The notes under the pieces: generated by a model
What the model was told of the DNA's origin: nothing
Database searches by the model: none
Seen by the model: the letters and a program-made list of their open reading frames with translations, nothing else
In this document: one piece after another, positions 1 to 8,764 of the stretch
Position numbering within the stretch: position 1 is the first letter of the stretch
How the letters are laid out: the number at the start of each line of letters is the position of its first letter
Source: Rhodospirillales bacterium
GTDB taxonomy: Bacteria; Pseudomonadota; Alphaproteobacteria; Rhodospirillales; Magnetospirillaceae
Length of the DNA: 64,000 nucleotides
NCBI GenBank assembly: GCA_019455065.1
Contig: JACFNC010000005.1
Span: 1-64,000, forward strand
Direction: 5' to 3'
Position numbers and translations under genes: made by a program

Positions 1-18
1 CCCACCTTCGTCAGTCAT
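1..18 (-). CDS. possible 5' end of a divergent gene (partial)
   Basis: Read on the minus strand, an ATG at 18-16 opens a frame (MTDEGG) that runs off the left edge. It is preceded by a purine-rich AAGGGAAAA stretch that could be a ribosome binding site. Only six codons are visible, so no product can be named. The arrangement would be divergent from uvrB, sharing the roughly 100-nt gap before it. Confidence 0.25.
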
Positions 19-119
19 TTTTCCCTTGCGCCGCAGGGGCCGTCCACACATGACGATCCGATAGCGCTTCCACCCGCCCCCCTGGTCATGCCGCCCGCGA
101 AGACGCATATTCTTCCCCC

Positions 120-2234
120 ATGCAGCATCCCGTCCTCAGCAATCCGCCGCGCCGCCCGGTGGTCGCCGCCGGCGCCCCGTTCAAGCTGGTCAGCGACTAC
201 AATCCGTCGGGCGACCAGCCGCAGGCCATCGCCGAGCTGACCGCCGGCGTGGTGGGCGGCGAGCGCGACCAGGTGCTGCTGGGGGTCACCGGCTCGGGCA
301 AGACCTTCACCATGGCCCATGTCGTCGCCAACGTGCAGCGCCCGACCCTGGTGCTGGCCCCCAACAAGACCCTGGCGGCGCAGCTCTACGGCGAGATGAA
401 GTCGTTCTTTCCCGAGAATGCGGTCGAATACTTCGTCAGCTATTACGACTACTACCAGCCCGAGGCCTACGTCCCGCGCACCGACACCTATATCGAGAAG
501 GATTCGGCGATCAACGAGCAGATCGACCGCATGCGCCACGCCGCCACCCGCGCCCTGCTCGAGCGCCGCGACGTCATCATCGTCGCCTCGGTGTCGTGCA
601 TCTACGGCATCGGCTCGGTGGAATCATATTCGCGCATGACCATCCCGCTGAAGGTGGGCATGACGGTGGACCGCGCGGTGCTGCTCAAGCAGCTCGTCGA
701 GTTGCAGTACAAGCGCAACGACGCCGCCTTTGCCCGCGGCGCCTTCCGGGTGCGCGGCGACGCGGTGGAGATCTTCCCCGCCCACTACGAGGACCGCGCC
801 TGGCGCCTCAGCCTGTTCGGCGACGAGCTGGAGTCCTTGTGCGAGTTCGACCCGCTGACCGGCGAGAAGACCGCCAACCTTTCCGAGATCGTGGTCTACG
901 CCAACAGCCACTACGTGACGCCGCGGCCGACCATCACCCAGGCGATCAGGAACATCAAGGTCGAGCTCAAGGAGCGTCTGGCCCATTTCGAGGCCGAGCG
1001 CAAGTTCCTGGAAGCGCAGCGGCTGGAGCAGCGCACCACCTTCGACATCGAGATGATGGAGGCCACCGGTCACTGCAAATCGATCGAGAACTATTCCCGC
1101 TACCTCACCGGCCGCAACCCCGGCGAGCCGCCGCCCACCCTGTTCGAATACCTGCCCGAGGACGCGCTCTTGATCGTCGACGAGAGCCACGTCACCGTTC
1201 CGCAGCTCGGCGGCATGTTCCGCGGCGACTTCAACCGCAAGAGCGTGCTTGCCGAATACGGCTTCCGCCTGCCCTCCTGCGTCGACAACCGCCCGCTGAA
1301 GTTCGAGGAGTGGGACGTGATGCGGCCGCAGACGGTGTTCGTCTCCGCCACCCCCGGCCCGTGGGAACTGCGGCGCACCGGCGGCGTGTTCACCGAACAG
1401 GTGATCCGCCCCACCGGCCTCATCGACCCCTTGTGCATCGTGCGCCCGGTCGAGCATCAGGTCGACGACCTGCTGGGCGAGGTCAAGCACTGCGCCGCCA
1501 AGGGCCAGCGCACCCTGGTCACCACCCTGACCAAGCGCATGGCCGAGGACCTGACCGAATACCTGCACGAGCACGGCATCCGCGTGCGCTATCTGCATTC
1601 CGACATCGAGACCTTGGAGCGCATCGAGATCATCCGCGATCTGCGCCTCGGCGCCTTCGACGTGCTGGTCGGCATCAACCTCTTGCGCGAGGGCCTCGAC
1701 ATCCCGGAATGCGCCCTGGTCGCCATCCTCGACGCCGACAAGGAGGGCTTCCTGCGCTCGCAGACCTCGCTGATCCAGACCATCGGCCGCGCCGCCCGCA
1801 ACGTCGAGGGCCGGGTGATCCTCTACGCCGACACCATGACCGGCTCGCTGGAATTCGCCATCTCCGAAACCAACCGCCGCCGCGAGAAGCAGCAGGCCTA
1901 CAACGCCGCCCACGGCATCACGCCGGAAAGCATCCGAAAGCAGATCGCCGACGTGCTGGAGACGGTGTACGAGGGCGACTACGTGACGGTGCCCACCGGC
2001 GAGGTCGGCACCCCCCACATGATCGGCCACAACCTCAAGACCACCATGGCCGAGCTGGAAAAACGCATGCGCGCCGCCGCCGCCGACCTCGAGTTCGAGG
2101 AGGCGGCAAGGCTGCGCGACGAGCTGCGCCGGCTGGAGGCGATGGACCTCGGCCTGACCGCGCCAGGGCTGGCGCCCTCGAAGCGTGAGGAGGGGCCGAA
2201 GGGGAAGAGGGGCCGGGGGCGGGGGCGGCGGTAG
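120..2234 (+). CDS. uvrB: excinuclease ABC subunit UvrB
   Basis: DNA-damage recognition helicase of nucleotide excision repair. It is loaded by UvrA2, verifies the lesion and recruits UvrC for incision. The 704 residues match the family length. Visible landmarks are Walker A GVTGSGKT at residues 55-62, the tyrosine-rich beta-hairpin region near 98-125, the DESH helicase box near 353, the motif V/VI region ([13 protein letters not shown], then QTIGRAARN), and a C-terminal UVR motif ([25 protein letters not shown]) that contacts UvrC. A basic Gly/Arg/Lys tail ends the protein. The ATG has only a weak upstream purine tract, but the conserved start of the domain follows closely. It appears monocistronic; the next gene is convergent. 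Confidence 0.97.
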   Translation: MQHPVLSNPPRRPVVAAGAPFKLVSDYNPSGDQPQAIAELTAGVVGGERDQVLLGVTGSGKTFTMAHVVANVQRPTLVLAPNKTLAAQLYGEMKSFFPENAVEYFVSYYDYYQPEAYVPRTDTYIEKDSAINEQIDRMRHAATRALLERRDVIIVASVSCIYGIGSVESYSRMTIPLKVGMTVDRAVLLKQLVELQYKRNDAAFARGAFRVRGDAVEIFPAHYEDRAWRLSLFGDELESLCEFDPLTGEKTANLSEIVVYANSHYVTPRPTITQAIRNIKVELKERLAHFEAERKFLEAQRLEQRTTFDIEMMEATGHCKSIENYSRYLTGRNPGEPPPTLFEYLPEDALLIVDESHVTVPQLGGMFRGDFNRKSVLAEYGFRLPSCVDNRPLKFEEWDVMRPQTVFVSATPGPWELRRTGGVFTEQVIRPTGLIDPLCIVRPVEHQVDDLLGEVKHCAAKGQRTLVTTLTKRMAEDLTEYLHEHGIRVRYLHSDIETLERIEIIRDLRLGAFDVLVGINLLREGLDIPECALVAILDADKEGFLRSQTSLIQTIGRAARNVEGRVILYADTMTGSLEFAISETNRRREKQQAYNAAHGITPESIRKQIADVLETVYEGDYVTVPTGEVGTPHMIGHNLKTTMAELEKRMRAAAADLEFEEAARLRDELRRLEAMDLGLTAPGLAPSKREEGPKGKRGRGRGRR

Positions 2235-2305
2235 GGGGCGGCATCGCCCGATCCTTACTTCCGGGGCGCTGCAGCAGCCACTGCTATCGGCGATGGACCT
2301 TTCGC

Positions 2306-3673
2306 CTAATTGGAGAAATGCTTTTGGACAACGTCCTCAAAGAAATCTCGACATATTTTTTCTACCTTCATGCCGGAAACGTGACCTATCCTCGACCGAA
2401 CTAAGAATTCCTCCCGATCAGCATCGTATCCGATTTCGGCAAAACCTGGGACGTTTGGAGCCGTCAAGTTATCGAGGCGCTCGTAGGAGTATGATCCAGC
2501 CGGCTCCTCCCGCGCTATGAACAGTGTGACATCTACCCGACTGCGCATTTGGAAGCTCGGAGATCCGAAGAAGAATAAATATCTCGCAGTTTTATTTCCA
2601 GATTTAAAATCAACCCTAAAAAACCATGTTCTTTTTGCTGATGAATTGGTCTTTAGTGCTAGATATTTTTCGACTTCAATATGGCCGAAGTCTTTGAACC
2701 ACAGACCCCCAAAGCTCGCTGTAGAGTTAACGATTTCTGTTGTCTGTCTAAACACGCTCTTTAGCAGTTCCATGGCATTGCGCCACACTTCGTATTGATT
2801 GCTCGCGCGCACACGCTCCGATTTTTGGAATTTTCCAACAATTGATTGTGCCCACTCTAGATGCTCCCTCTGTTCGGAAGCAGCAACCTCATATTCCTCG
2901 AGACTCTCCTCCACACATTCAGCAACAAGGGAAGTGATGGCGGTAAGGTCGGATGCTTGGGACACCTCCAAGCCGTCATAATAACGACTCCGATCCGCCT
3001 TTGTAATAATTGCGATAGGAAATCCATAGCGCATCAGAATCAAATTAAGAATCAGTCGGGCAACTCTTCCATTTCCATCGATAAATGGATGAATTGTTAC
3101 AAACCATGAATGCGCCGCAGTTGCGACAGTAATGGCATTTTCAGCCTCATTCCCGGTTGTCGGAACGCTTGCCTTAGATAACCATGCGGAAAATTCTTGC
3201 ATCTGACCCGCGATTGATTCTGGGGCGGGTGGCTTATAAGCGGAGCCACTTATCTCAACCTCAACAGATCGGTATTTTCCGGCATCAGCGTCTCGTATAG
3301 TCTTCAGTACTAAAAAATGGAGTTGTCGTATGTCAGCCTCAGTAATTGGGCGAGAACGATCTTTCGCAAGCTCTTCAAGGAAGTCTATAGCGATAGATAG
3401 ATTTTTTGCTTCAGCCTGATCTTTAAGCGGTTTTCCTGTAATCGTAAGGCCTTGCTCAACAACAAGTCTAGTTTCACCAATGTCAAGTATATTTCCCTCG
3501 ATAGCATTCGAATTGTAGATGTTTTTTATCTTAAAGAAGCGCCTCAGCCGGCTCAACACCTCTGGGGACAATGCGCCGGTCTGACGCATCTGGGACACGC
3601 GAGCTGTGATGTCCTTCAATCTATTGATCAGGGTGTCATCAATATCGTAAGGCGTCCCGCTGATACCCACCAT
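2306..3673 (-). CDS. Fic family protein (class II, probable AMPylase)
   Basis: Fic-domain enzyme of 455 residues that would transfer AMP (or another nucleotide moiety) to a target protein hydroxyl. The catalytic loop HPFIDGNGR is complete at residues 195-203, with the following Arg at 206. An N-terminal inhibitory motif of the (S/T)xxxE(G/N) type is present as S55-NAI-E59-G60, so self-inhibition through the inhibitory glutamate is expected. The C-terminal ~190 residues are unassigned. The start ATG follows GGAG about 12 nt upstream. The gene is clearly richer in A/T than its neighbours and uses A/T-ending codons, which suggests horizontal acquisition downstream of uvrB. The target protein is unknown, and no separate antitoxin gene is adjacent. 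Confidence 0.93.
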   Translation of the reverse strand: MVGISGTPYDIDDTLINRLKDITARVSQMRQTGALSPEVLSRLRRFFKIKNIYNSNAIEGNILDIGETRLVVEQGLTITGKPLKDQAEAKNLSIAIDFLEELAKDRSRPITEADIRQLHFLVLKTIRDADAGKYRSVEVEISGSAYKPPAPESIAGQMQEFSAWLSKASVPTTGNEAENAITVATAAHSWFVTIHPFIDGNGRVARLILNLILMRYGFPIAIITKADRSRYYDGLEVSQASDLTAITSLVAECVEESLEEYEVAASEQREHLEWAQSIVGKFQKSERVRASNQYEVWRNAMELLKSVFRQTTEIVNSTASFGGLWFKDFGHIEVEKYLALKTNSSAKRTWFFRVDFKSGNKTARYLFFFGSPSFQMRSRVDVTLFIAREEPAGSYSYERLDNLTAPNVPGFAEIGYDADREEFLVRSRIGHVSGMKVEKICRDFFEDVVQKHFSN

Positions 3674-3744
3674 TGCCGCCGTCTCCTCATGTGTATCGGT
3701 GCAACCTACAGAGTTGGCGGCTGCATGACCATCGTATTAAGGGT

Positions 3745-3773
3745 AATATACCTGGAAGCTATGCCCTAGTCTA
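3745..3773 (-). promoter_or_regulatory. candidate sigma70-type promoter for the fic gene
   Basis: On the minus strand, TAGACT (3773-3768) and TATATT (3750-3745) are separated by exactly 17 nt, giving 4/6 and 5/6 matches to the -35 and -10 consensus. Transcription would start near 3738 and leave a leader of about 65 nt. It lies in the AT-rich flank that travels with the fic gene. It is a pattern match only. Confidence 0.4.
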
Positions 3774-3879
3774 AATGGAAGTGCTCAGGGAAAAGCGGGC
3801 GGAATGACTTATTGCGTCGAGGTTGACGCCACCGACCCTCGGCGCCATCCTGTAAAACGGCATCCATGGAGAGATCGCC

Positions 3880-4089
3880 ATGTCCCCCGCTTCCATCGCC
3901 CGCCTGTCACCGCAGGAGCGGCTGGCCCTCATCGCCGACCTTTGGGACAGCCTGGGCGAGGAAGACCTTCCCCTGACTCCCGAGCAGCAGGCGGAATTGG
4001 ACCGCCGTATGGCCGCCCCGGACGATGAGCGGAGCGGCACGGTCGATTGGTCGGCGCTGCGGGACGAGCTTTTTCGGCGGCTTGGGTGA
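3880..4089 (+). CDS. addiction module antitoxin (ParD/RelB-like, short)
   Basis: A 69-residue acidic protein of the type called addiction module protein (unstable antitoxin family). The N-terminal half resembles the usual LSPEERLALIEDLWDSL helix (here LSPQERLALIADLWDSLGEEDLPLT), followed by a PEQQAELDRRM helix and a C-terminal segment that would wrap the toxin. The ATG is preceded by GGAGAG at good spacing. Its stop codon overlaps the GTG start of the next gene (GTGA), the usual translational coupling of such pairs. Expected role: neutralise the downstream RelE/ParE-type toxin and autoregulate the operon. Confidence 0.85.
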   Translation: MSPASIARLSPQERLALIADLWDSLGEEDLPLTPEQQAELDRRMAAPDDERSGTVDWSALRDELFRRLG

Positions 4090-4352
4090 GGCGGACGGTA
4101 ACGTTCAGCCCGGCCGCCCTCGCCGAATTGCTCGATGCCTTGGATTGGTACGAGACCCAAGAGGTCGACGCTGCGGTCCGCCGCATCGCCGACAATCCCA
4201 TACAGTTCCCCGCCGTCCACCGAGACGTTCGCCGCGCCCGCCTGCGGCGCTTCCCCTACGCCTTGTTCTTTCGCGTTGGGGACCGTGACGTCCAGGTGAT
4301 CGCCTGTTTCCACAGCAATCGCGATCCCCGCCGGTGGCAACGGCGGGTTTAG
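4086..4352 (+). CDS. RelE/ParE-type toxin, internally shortened
   Basis: The frame is open from 4047, but the GTG at 4086, overlapping the antitoxin stop, gives the normal N-terminus (VRRTVTFSPAALAELLDALDWYE) and an 88-residue product. The C-terminal half is a clear RelE/ParE fold: RRIADNPIQFPAV, then RRFPYALFFRV, then ACFHSNRDPRRWQRR. Between WYETQ and AVRRI only EVDA remains, where family members normally carry about ten more residues (GLG-x-x-F-x-x-E/V-type helix). This looks like an in-frame deletion of part of helix 2. Such proteins cleave mRNA on the ribosome or poison gyrase; whether this short form is active is doubtful. Confidence 0.8.
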   Translation: MRRTVTFSPAALAELLDALDWYETQEVDAAVRRIADNPIQFPAVHRDVRRARLRRFPYALFFRVGDRDVQVIACFHSNRDPRRWQRRV

Positions 4353-4392
4353 CGTGACGAAGGCACGGGCCGTGAGGGGCAATGCCCCACCC

Positions 4393-4872
4393 TCAGCCGC
4401 GCCGCGCCGCCTCGATCGCGGCGACGTCAATCTTCGTCATGTCCAACATCGCTTCGAACGCGCGTTTCGCTTCGTCGCCGCCGACGGCGAGCGCGTCGGT
4501 CAATACGCGCGGCGTGATCTGCCAGGAGATGCCCCACTTGTCCTTGCACCAGCCGCAGGCGCTTTCCTGGCCGCCGTTGCCGACGATGGCGTTCCAGTAG
4601 CGGTCGGTCTCTTGCTGATCGTCGGTGGCGATCTGGAACGAGAAGGCCTCGTTGTGTTGGAACGCGGGCCCGCCGTTGAGGCCGAGACAGGGAATGCCGG
4701 CGACCGTGAATTCGACCGTCAGCACGTCCCCCGCCTTGCCGGACGGGTAGTCGCTGGGAGCACGGTGAACGGCGGTCACCCTGCTGTCGGGAAAGGTCTC
4801 GGCGTAGAAGCGGGCTGCGGCCTCGGCGTCCTTGTCGTACCATAGGCAGACCGTGTTCTTGGCGATCGCCAT
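4393..4872 (-). CDS. VOC-family (PhnB-like glyoxalase fold) protein
   Basis: A 159-residue single-domain protein of the vicinal-oxygen-chelate superfamily, in the PhnB-like / '3-demethylubiquinone-9 methyltransferase domain' group. The opening NTVCLWYDKDAEAAARFYAETFPDSRV and later LNGGPAFQHNEAFSFQI and CGWCKDKWGISWQITP match that group. An upstream in-frame extension exists, but the ATG at 4872 has a good GGAAAGGAC site before it and starts at the conserved N-terminus, so it is preferred. The reaction of these proteins is generally unknown despite the historic name. It stands alone, convergent with the toxin operon. Confidence 0.88.
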   Translation of the reverse strand: MAIAKNTVCLWYDKDAEAAARFYAETFPDSRVTAVHRAPSDYPSGKAGDVLTVEFTVAGIPCLGLNGGPAFQHNEAFSFQIATDDQQETDRYWNAIVGNGGQESACGWCKDKWGISWQITPRVLTDALAVGGDEAKRAFEAMLDMTKIDVAAIEAARRG

Positions 4873-5011
4873 CGCTCGTCCTTTCCGTCCTGGAGCCGAT
4901 CCGGCCTGGATTCCCACGTATTTGGGGAGGTTTGACGCAGGAAGAAGGGAGAAGCGAAGGAGGAATTCGCCGCTGTCCATGGCATCGAGGATCAAGGGGA
5001 AGGGGGAAACA

Positions 5012-5428
5012 ATGCGACGGGCGATTTACGGCGTTCTCATCGGCGTCTTGTGGGCGTCGGCGGCGGTGGCCCGCGACGCGGGCGGGGTCGCGGTGGACAC
5101 CCTGGCGAAGACGACCGCCAGTTGGGACGGCGCGGCGCTGCCCGCCTATCCGGCCGGCCAGCCGCAGGTCACCATCCTTCGCATCCGCATCCCGCCCGGC
5201 GCCGAGCTGCCGCGCCACTACCATCCGGTCATCAACGCCGCCGTGCTGGTCGCGGGCCAGCTCACCGTCATCACCGACCGCCAGGAGACGAAGCATCTGA
5301 AGGCCGGCGAGGCCCTGGTCGAGGTGGTCGGCAAATGGCATTTCGGGCGCAACGACGGCTCCGGCCCGGCCGACATCGTGGTGTTCTACGCCGGCACCGC
5401 CGGCGGCCCGATCACCGTGGGGGAATAG
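5012..5428 (+). CDS. periplasmic cupin-domain protein
   Basis: A 138-residue protein with a predicted signal peptide (MRRAIYGVLIGVLWASAAVA, cleavage near residue 20) followed by a single conserved cupin barrel. Metal-ligand-type residues are visible in ELPRHYHPVINAAVLVAGQLTV and in the second motif around KWHFGRNDG. The start was chosen at the ATG preceded by AAGGGGGAAA; the frame is open further upstream but lacks a signal-peptide-like beginning there. Small secreted cupins of this kind have no settled function. It is transcribed away from the VOC gene and ends shortly before a strong palindrome. Confidence 0.8.
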   Translation: MRRAIYGVLIGVLWASAAVARDAGGVAVDTLAKTTASWDGAALPAYPAGQPQVTILRIRIPPGAELPRHYHPVINAAVLVAGQLTVITDRQETKHLKAGEALVEVVGKWHFGRNDGSGPADIVVFYAGTAGGPITVGE

Positions 5429-5449
5429 CGCCGCCTTGCCTCACCCCGG

Positions 5450-5473
5450 CCCTCTCCCGCAAGCGGGAGAGGG
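5450..5473. terminator. 11-bp perfect hairpin, possible bidirectional terminator or interspersed palindrome
   Basis: The arms CCCTCTCCCGC and GCGGGAGAGGG pair perfectly across an AA loop. It sits between convergent genes (cupin and DUF6496), a suitable place for a shared terminator. There is no clear U-tract. The same kind of CTCTCCCGC palindrome is a common intergenic repeat in GC-rich proteobacteria, so it may be a small dispersed element. Confidence 0.55.
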
Positions 5474-5490
5474 GGACGCAGGCCCCCGCC

Positions 5491-5742
5491 CTATCCCTTG
5501 CCCTCCTTCCGCTGCTTGGCGGTCTCGCCCTTGCGCTCCTTTTCCTTGGTGCGGCGCAGGTTCTTCTCGTTCTCCTCGTCGCTTTCGTATTTCGAGGCGC
5601 CGGCCTCCTTGAGCGCGATGGCGACGGCCTGCTTGCGGCTTTTCACCTCCTTGCCGGTGCCGGTCTCCAACTCGCCATGCTTGTACTCATGCATGACCCG
5701 GCCGATGGTCTCCTTCTGCTGCTTCTCCTTCGCCTTGGGCAT
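5491..5742 (-). CDS. DUF6496 domain protein
   Basis: A small, highly charged protein of 83 residues beginning MPKAKEKQQKETIGRVMHEYKHGEL, followed by SRKQAVAIALKEAGASK and a Lys/Glu-rich tail. This pattern is that of the DUF6496 family, of unknown function. The start at 5742 has a strong GAAGGAGG ribosome binding site. The frame stays open far upstream on this strand, but that part is antisense-like Pro/Ala/Arg-rich sequence over the adjacent oxidoreductase and is not credible protein. No partner is evident. Confidence 0.8.
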   Translation of the reverse strand: MPKAKEKQQKETIGRVMHEYKHGELETGTGKEVKSRKQAVAIALKEAGASKYESDEENEKNLRRTKEKERKGETAKQRKEGKG

Positions 5743-5818
5743 GGGGCCCTCCTTCGTGTTCCGTGCATGGATGTCCTCATGCACGGAACGGGGGGCGCGG
5801 GGGTGCTGTTCCCGCGCC

Positions 5819-6840
5819 TCACTCCGCCGCCGCCAGGCCGGGCAGCCAGTTCCACAGGCCGGATAGCAGGCCGGGGGCGGGGTCGGACGGGGCGGCGGTG
5901 AAGGCGTCGGCGTGGATCTGGTCGTCGGGCACCCCGGCGGCGGCGGCGGCGCGGCGCACCGCGGCGACCATCGCCGGGGGGCCGGCGGCATGGATGGCGG
6001 CGCCGGCGAGGCCGGGCAGGTCGTCGGCCAGCGCCTCGTGCACCAGGCCGGTGCGCCGACCGGTGCCGCCGGCGGGACGCGACAGCACCACCTCGACCGG
6101 AGCCAGGCGCGCCAGCTCGCGCACGCCGTACACCAGCGCCTCGCTGCGGAACCCCACGTACACCCGCGCCGGGCGGCGGTCGCGGCCCACCGCGGTGCGC
6201 ACGATCGAGCGGATGGGGCCAAGGCCGGTGCTTCCGGCCACCGCGACGATGGGGCGGCCGTCGTCGCGCAGCCAGGCGTCGCCGAACGGACCCTCGACGG
6301 TGACCGCGTCGCCCGGCCGTAGCCGGGTGGCGACGTGGCCGCTCACCACGCCGTTGGGCACAATGCGGACGTGGAATTCCAGCACCGGCTCGTCGGGCCG
6401 GTTGGCCATGCTGTAGGGCCGCGCCGGCAGCCGCCCGAAGCGCAGCCTTGCGTACTGGCCGGCGGCGAGGGCAGCCGACTATCGGTCTCGACGCGCAGGA
6501 TGCGCACCTCCGGATTCGGGCTCTCCAGGGAATGCACGCGGCCGCGCAACCGGAGCACGGGGGCCGCCGCCCCGCCCAGCCACTCGACCTCGACGTCGCC
6601 GCGCGGCCGCGCCCGGCAGGCGAGGATCAGGCCGCGCCGCCGCTCCGTTGCGGTCAGCGCCGCCGGGTCGTGCGGGCCCATCGTCACCTCGCCCTCATGC
6701 AGGCGGGTCTTGCAGGCGCCGCAGGCGCCGCTGCGGCAGGAATGGGGATAGGGCAGGCCGGCCCGCAGCGCGGCCTCGAGGATGGTGCCGCGGCCGGCCT
6801 CGACGGCGCCGGCGCACTGGCGGATGCGGATCTTCGCCAT
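5819..6840 (-). pseudogene. 2Fe-2S ferredoxin / FAD-NAD(P)H reductase, frameshifted
   Basis: Together the two frames encode an electron-transfer oxidoreductase of the phenol-hydroxylase-P5 / benzoate-dioxygenase-reductase type. The N-terminal frame (from ATG 6840, GGAGG site upstream) gives a plant-type ferredoxin domain with CRSGACGAC plus a later LAC cysteine, then the beginning of a flavin-binding barrel (VRILRVETDS). The sequence then moves to another frame near 6465-6490, which continues AGQYARLRFGRLPARPYSMANRP, the FAD-binding RPYSMAN motif, and an NAD-binding domain (VAVAGSTGLGPIRSI, AAGPPAMVAAV). One inserted or missing base explains this. Either the gene is broken or the base call is wrong. 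It follows the cytochrome b561 fusion gene with a 4-nt gap and probably forms an operon with it. Confidence 0.8.
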
Positions 6841-6842
6841 CC

Positions 6843-8507
6843 TCATTCCTCCACGGCGAGGCGCAGCGGATGCAGATGCTGCGAATGGCGCGTCTGGCTG
6901 TGGTCGAAGGCCGCGACCCATAGATGGATGCCGGTGGCGATGGGCAGGTCGAACTCCGATCCCGTCTTCAGCCGCCGGCTCGCTTCGAGCCGCCAGCGCC
7001 CGTCATGCCAGCGGCCCAGCGCCCGCACGTCGCCGCGGTCGCCCTGGAACGGCCCCTCGACGACCACCGAGGGCAGCACCGTGCCGATGGGATAGCGGGC
7101 GTCGAGGGGCTCTCCGTAGGGCACGGTGTCGGCCTTCGCCAGCCACCACTCGCCGGCGTCGGAGGCGCCGGGGTCGAGGTCGAAGCGCCCCAGCCGGGCG
7201 AGCAGGAACGGGGTGCGCGGCAGGTACAAGGGCCGTACCCGGCCGTCGCCGAGCGCGATGTGGTTGTCCTCGTAGCCGCCGCCGGCCTCGGGGTCGGTGC
7301 CGTGGCCCGTGACGTAGGCGGCCTCGGCGCCCTTCGTCCCCGCCGGATCGGCGGGCGGGCCGAAATAGGTGTCGTCCATGCGGCCCATGGGGTTGGTGCG
7401 CACCGAGCGCCACTGCCAGACGTCGACCACCGAGCCGTCGGTGGTGAAGTGCAGGCCGCGCTGGTTGGGCGAGCCGGGGGCGCCGGCCGGCGTCGGCCCC
7501 AGATGGGCGGCACCGCCGCCGGGGCGCGGGCTGCGCGCCAGCATCACCGCCAGCATGTCCTCGTGGAAGTCGTTCTCGTCGCGGCGCTCGTGGTCGTCAC
7601 TGCCGGCCAAAAACCAGCCCATCTCGCCCTTGATCAGCGGCAGATGCTTCTGCGAGCGCGTCGGGTCGGGCCACTCGAAGCTGAAATAGGCGGTCTGGCC
7701 GTCGTGGACGGCGCGCACGGTGACCGGCACCTCGCCGCCCGGCAGGTTGCGGCCGCGCACCGTCCGCAGCGTCACCGCCTCCGCCCCTGTCCAGGCGGCA
7801 TCGTCGAAATAGCCGTCGATCACCGGCGCCAGGCCGGCCTCGACGCGCGTTACCGGCAGGGTGGTCATGGCCGCCTCGTCGAGCACGAAGACCATCGCGA
7901 TGGCCCCCCCGCTGGTCAGCAGCGCCACCCCCGCGGCCGAGCCGTAGGCCAGGCGGGGCGCGAACATCTTGGCGAGCTGGCGGGGCCCGAGAACGGCCTG
8001 GATGGCGACGTGGATCACGGCGTGGGCGACGAAGCCCCAGGCCAGCATGCGGTGCAGTCCGGCCAGCGCCTCGTGCGGCAGCGCCGCCACCTCGACATAG
8101 AGCAGCCCGCCCGTCGCCGCCATGCCGGCGACCAGGGCGAAGGCGAACCAGTGGCCCATGACGCCGATCGCCTGCCAGCGGCCGGTGCGGTCGCCGCCGG
8201 CGATGGCCCGCAGCCGCGCCGCGTCGAGCGCCAGCCGCCCGCCCAGCCCGGCGTGCACGACGTAGGCGACATAGGCGACGGCGATGAAGGTAACGGCCAC
8301 CGACGACCACAGATGCCAGACCACGACCTCGCCCTGCGGCAGCACGCCCGACAGCGCCTGCGGCAGCGCCGCGTCGGGGGCATCGGCGGCGATCCTCAGG
8401 CCGCTGCCGAGGCTCACCAGCACCACCGCCACCAGCCCCCAGTGGAGGGCGGCGGTCATGGCGTCGCTGCGCGGCAAGGGGGGTGGGGTGTGGTCCTCGT
8501 CCGTCAT
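6843..8507 (-). CDS. cytochrome b561 / ethylbenzene-dehydrogenase-type haem-binding fusion protein
   Basis: A 554-residue membrane protein in two parts. Residues ~15-230 form a four-helix cytochrome b561-like (hydrogenase cytochrome b) domain with histidines in the helices (ALHWGLV, VVWHLWS, GHWFAF, LHRMLAWGF). After a further helix near 215, the C-terminal ~330 residues resemble the cytochrome c-552 / DMSO-reductase-like haem-binding domain of ethylbenzene dehydrogenase gamma subunits (APVIDGYFDDAAWTGAEAV, FSFEWPDPTRS, LLARLGRFDLDP). The likely role is electron passage between quinone and a periplasmic partner. The ATG has GGAGGATGAGCG before it. It heads an operon with the 2Fe-2S flavin reductase. 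The substrate is unknown. Confidence 0.85.
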   Translation of the reverse strand: MTDEDHTPPPLPRSDAMTAALHWGLVAVVLVSLGSGLRIAADAPDAALPQALSGVLPQGEVVVWHLWSSVAVTFIAVAYVAYVVHAGLGGRLALDAARLRAIAGGDRTGRWQAIGVMGHWFAFALVAGMAATGGLLYVEVAALPHEALAGLHRMLAWGFVAHAVIHVAIQAVLGPRQLAKMFAPRLAYGSAAGVALLTSGGAIAMVFVLDEAAMTTLPVTRVEAGLAPVIDGYFDDAAWTGAEAVTLRTVRGRNLPGGEVPVTVRAVHDGQTAYFSFEWPDPTRSQKHLPLIKGEMGWFLAGSDDHERRDENDFHEDMLAVMLARSPRPGGGAAHLGPTPAGAPGSPNQRGLHFTTDGSVVDVWQWRSVRTNPMGRMDDTYFGPPADPAGTKGAEAAYVTGHGTDPEAGGGYEDNHIALGDGRVRPLYLPRTPFLLARLGRFDLDPGASDAGEWWLAKADTVPYGEPLDARYPIGTVLPSVVVEGPFQGDRGDVRALGRWHDGRWRLEASRRLKTGSEFDLPIATGIHLWVAAFDHSQTRHSQHLHPLRLAVEE

Positions 8508-8764
8508 CGCTCATCCTCCGGTCGCCGCCAAGGGGTGGCCGTTACTTGCGAGTGATGCCGCGCGAAAGTATTGGCCTAGAGCGATTATTTGGTAGGCCAA
8601 GTAAACGGATTGTTAAATTAACGAAAAAGGCAAAACAAAGGCGAAAGTACACGATAGCGCAAATGTATTAGGGAAAAGTTGCCACGGTGTGGCCGTTCGG
8701 CAACGCCTGCGATTCAATCGCCGTCATTGCAGCCTGGGTTGACGGCGACGGAAGGTGGCGGCCA
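8508..8764. other. AT-rich gene-free gap
   Basis: About 257 nt between the cytochrome fusion gene (reading left) and arfB (ending at 8765). Positions 8575-8680 are conspicuously A/T-rich against the GC-rich background and probably contain the promoter of the redox operon. An imperfect palindrome ATTTGG-TAGG-CCAAGT lies at 8587-8602 and could be an operator. No convincing coding frame or FNR-type TTGAT-N4-ATCAA box was seen. Confidence 0.4.

Noticed and set aside
596-2188. Long Arg/Pro-rich frame inside uvrB on the same strand
   Set aside because: Composition typical of a shifted frame in GC-rich DNA; UvrB motifs are complete in the other frame.
5450-5473. Perfect 11-bp palindrome considered as a mobile-element end or regulatory operator
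   Set aside because: Position between convergent genes and presence of similar CTCTCCCGC hairpins in many GC-rich genomes make a terminator or common small repeat the simpler reading.
8587-8602. Imperfect palindrome considered as an FNR/Nnr site for the redox operon
   Set aside because: It lacks the TTGAT half-site; only kept as a possible unnamed operator within the gap description.
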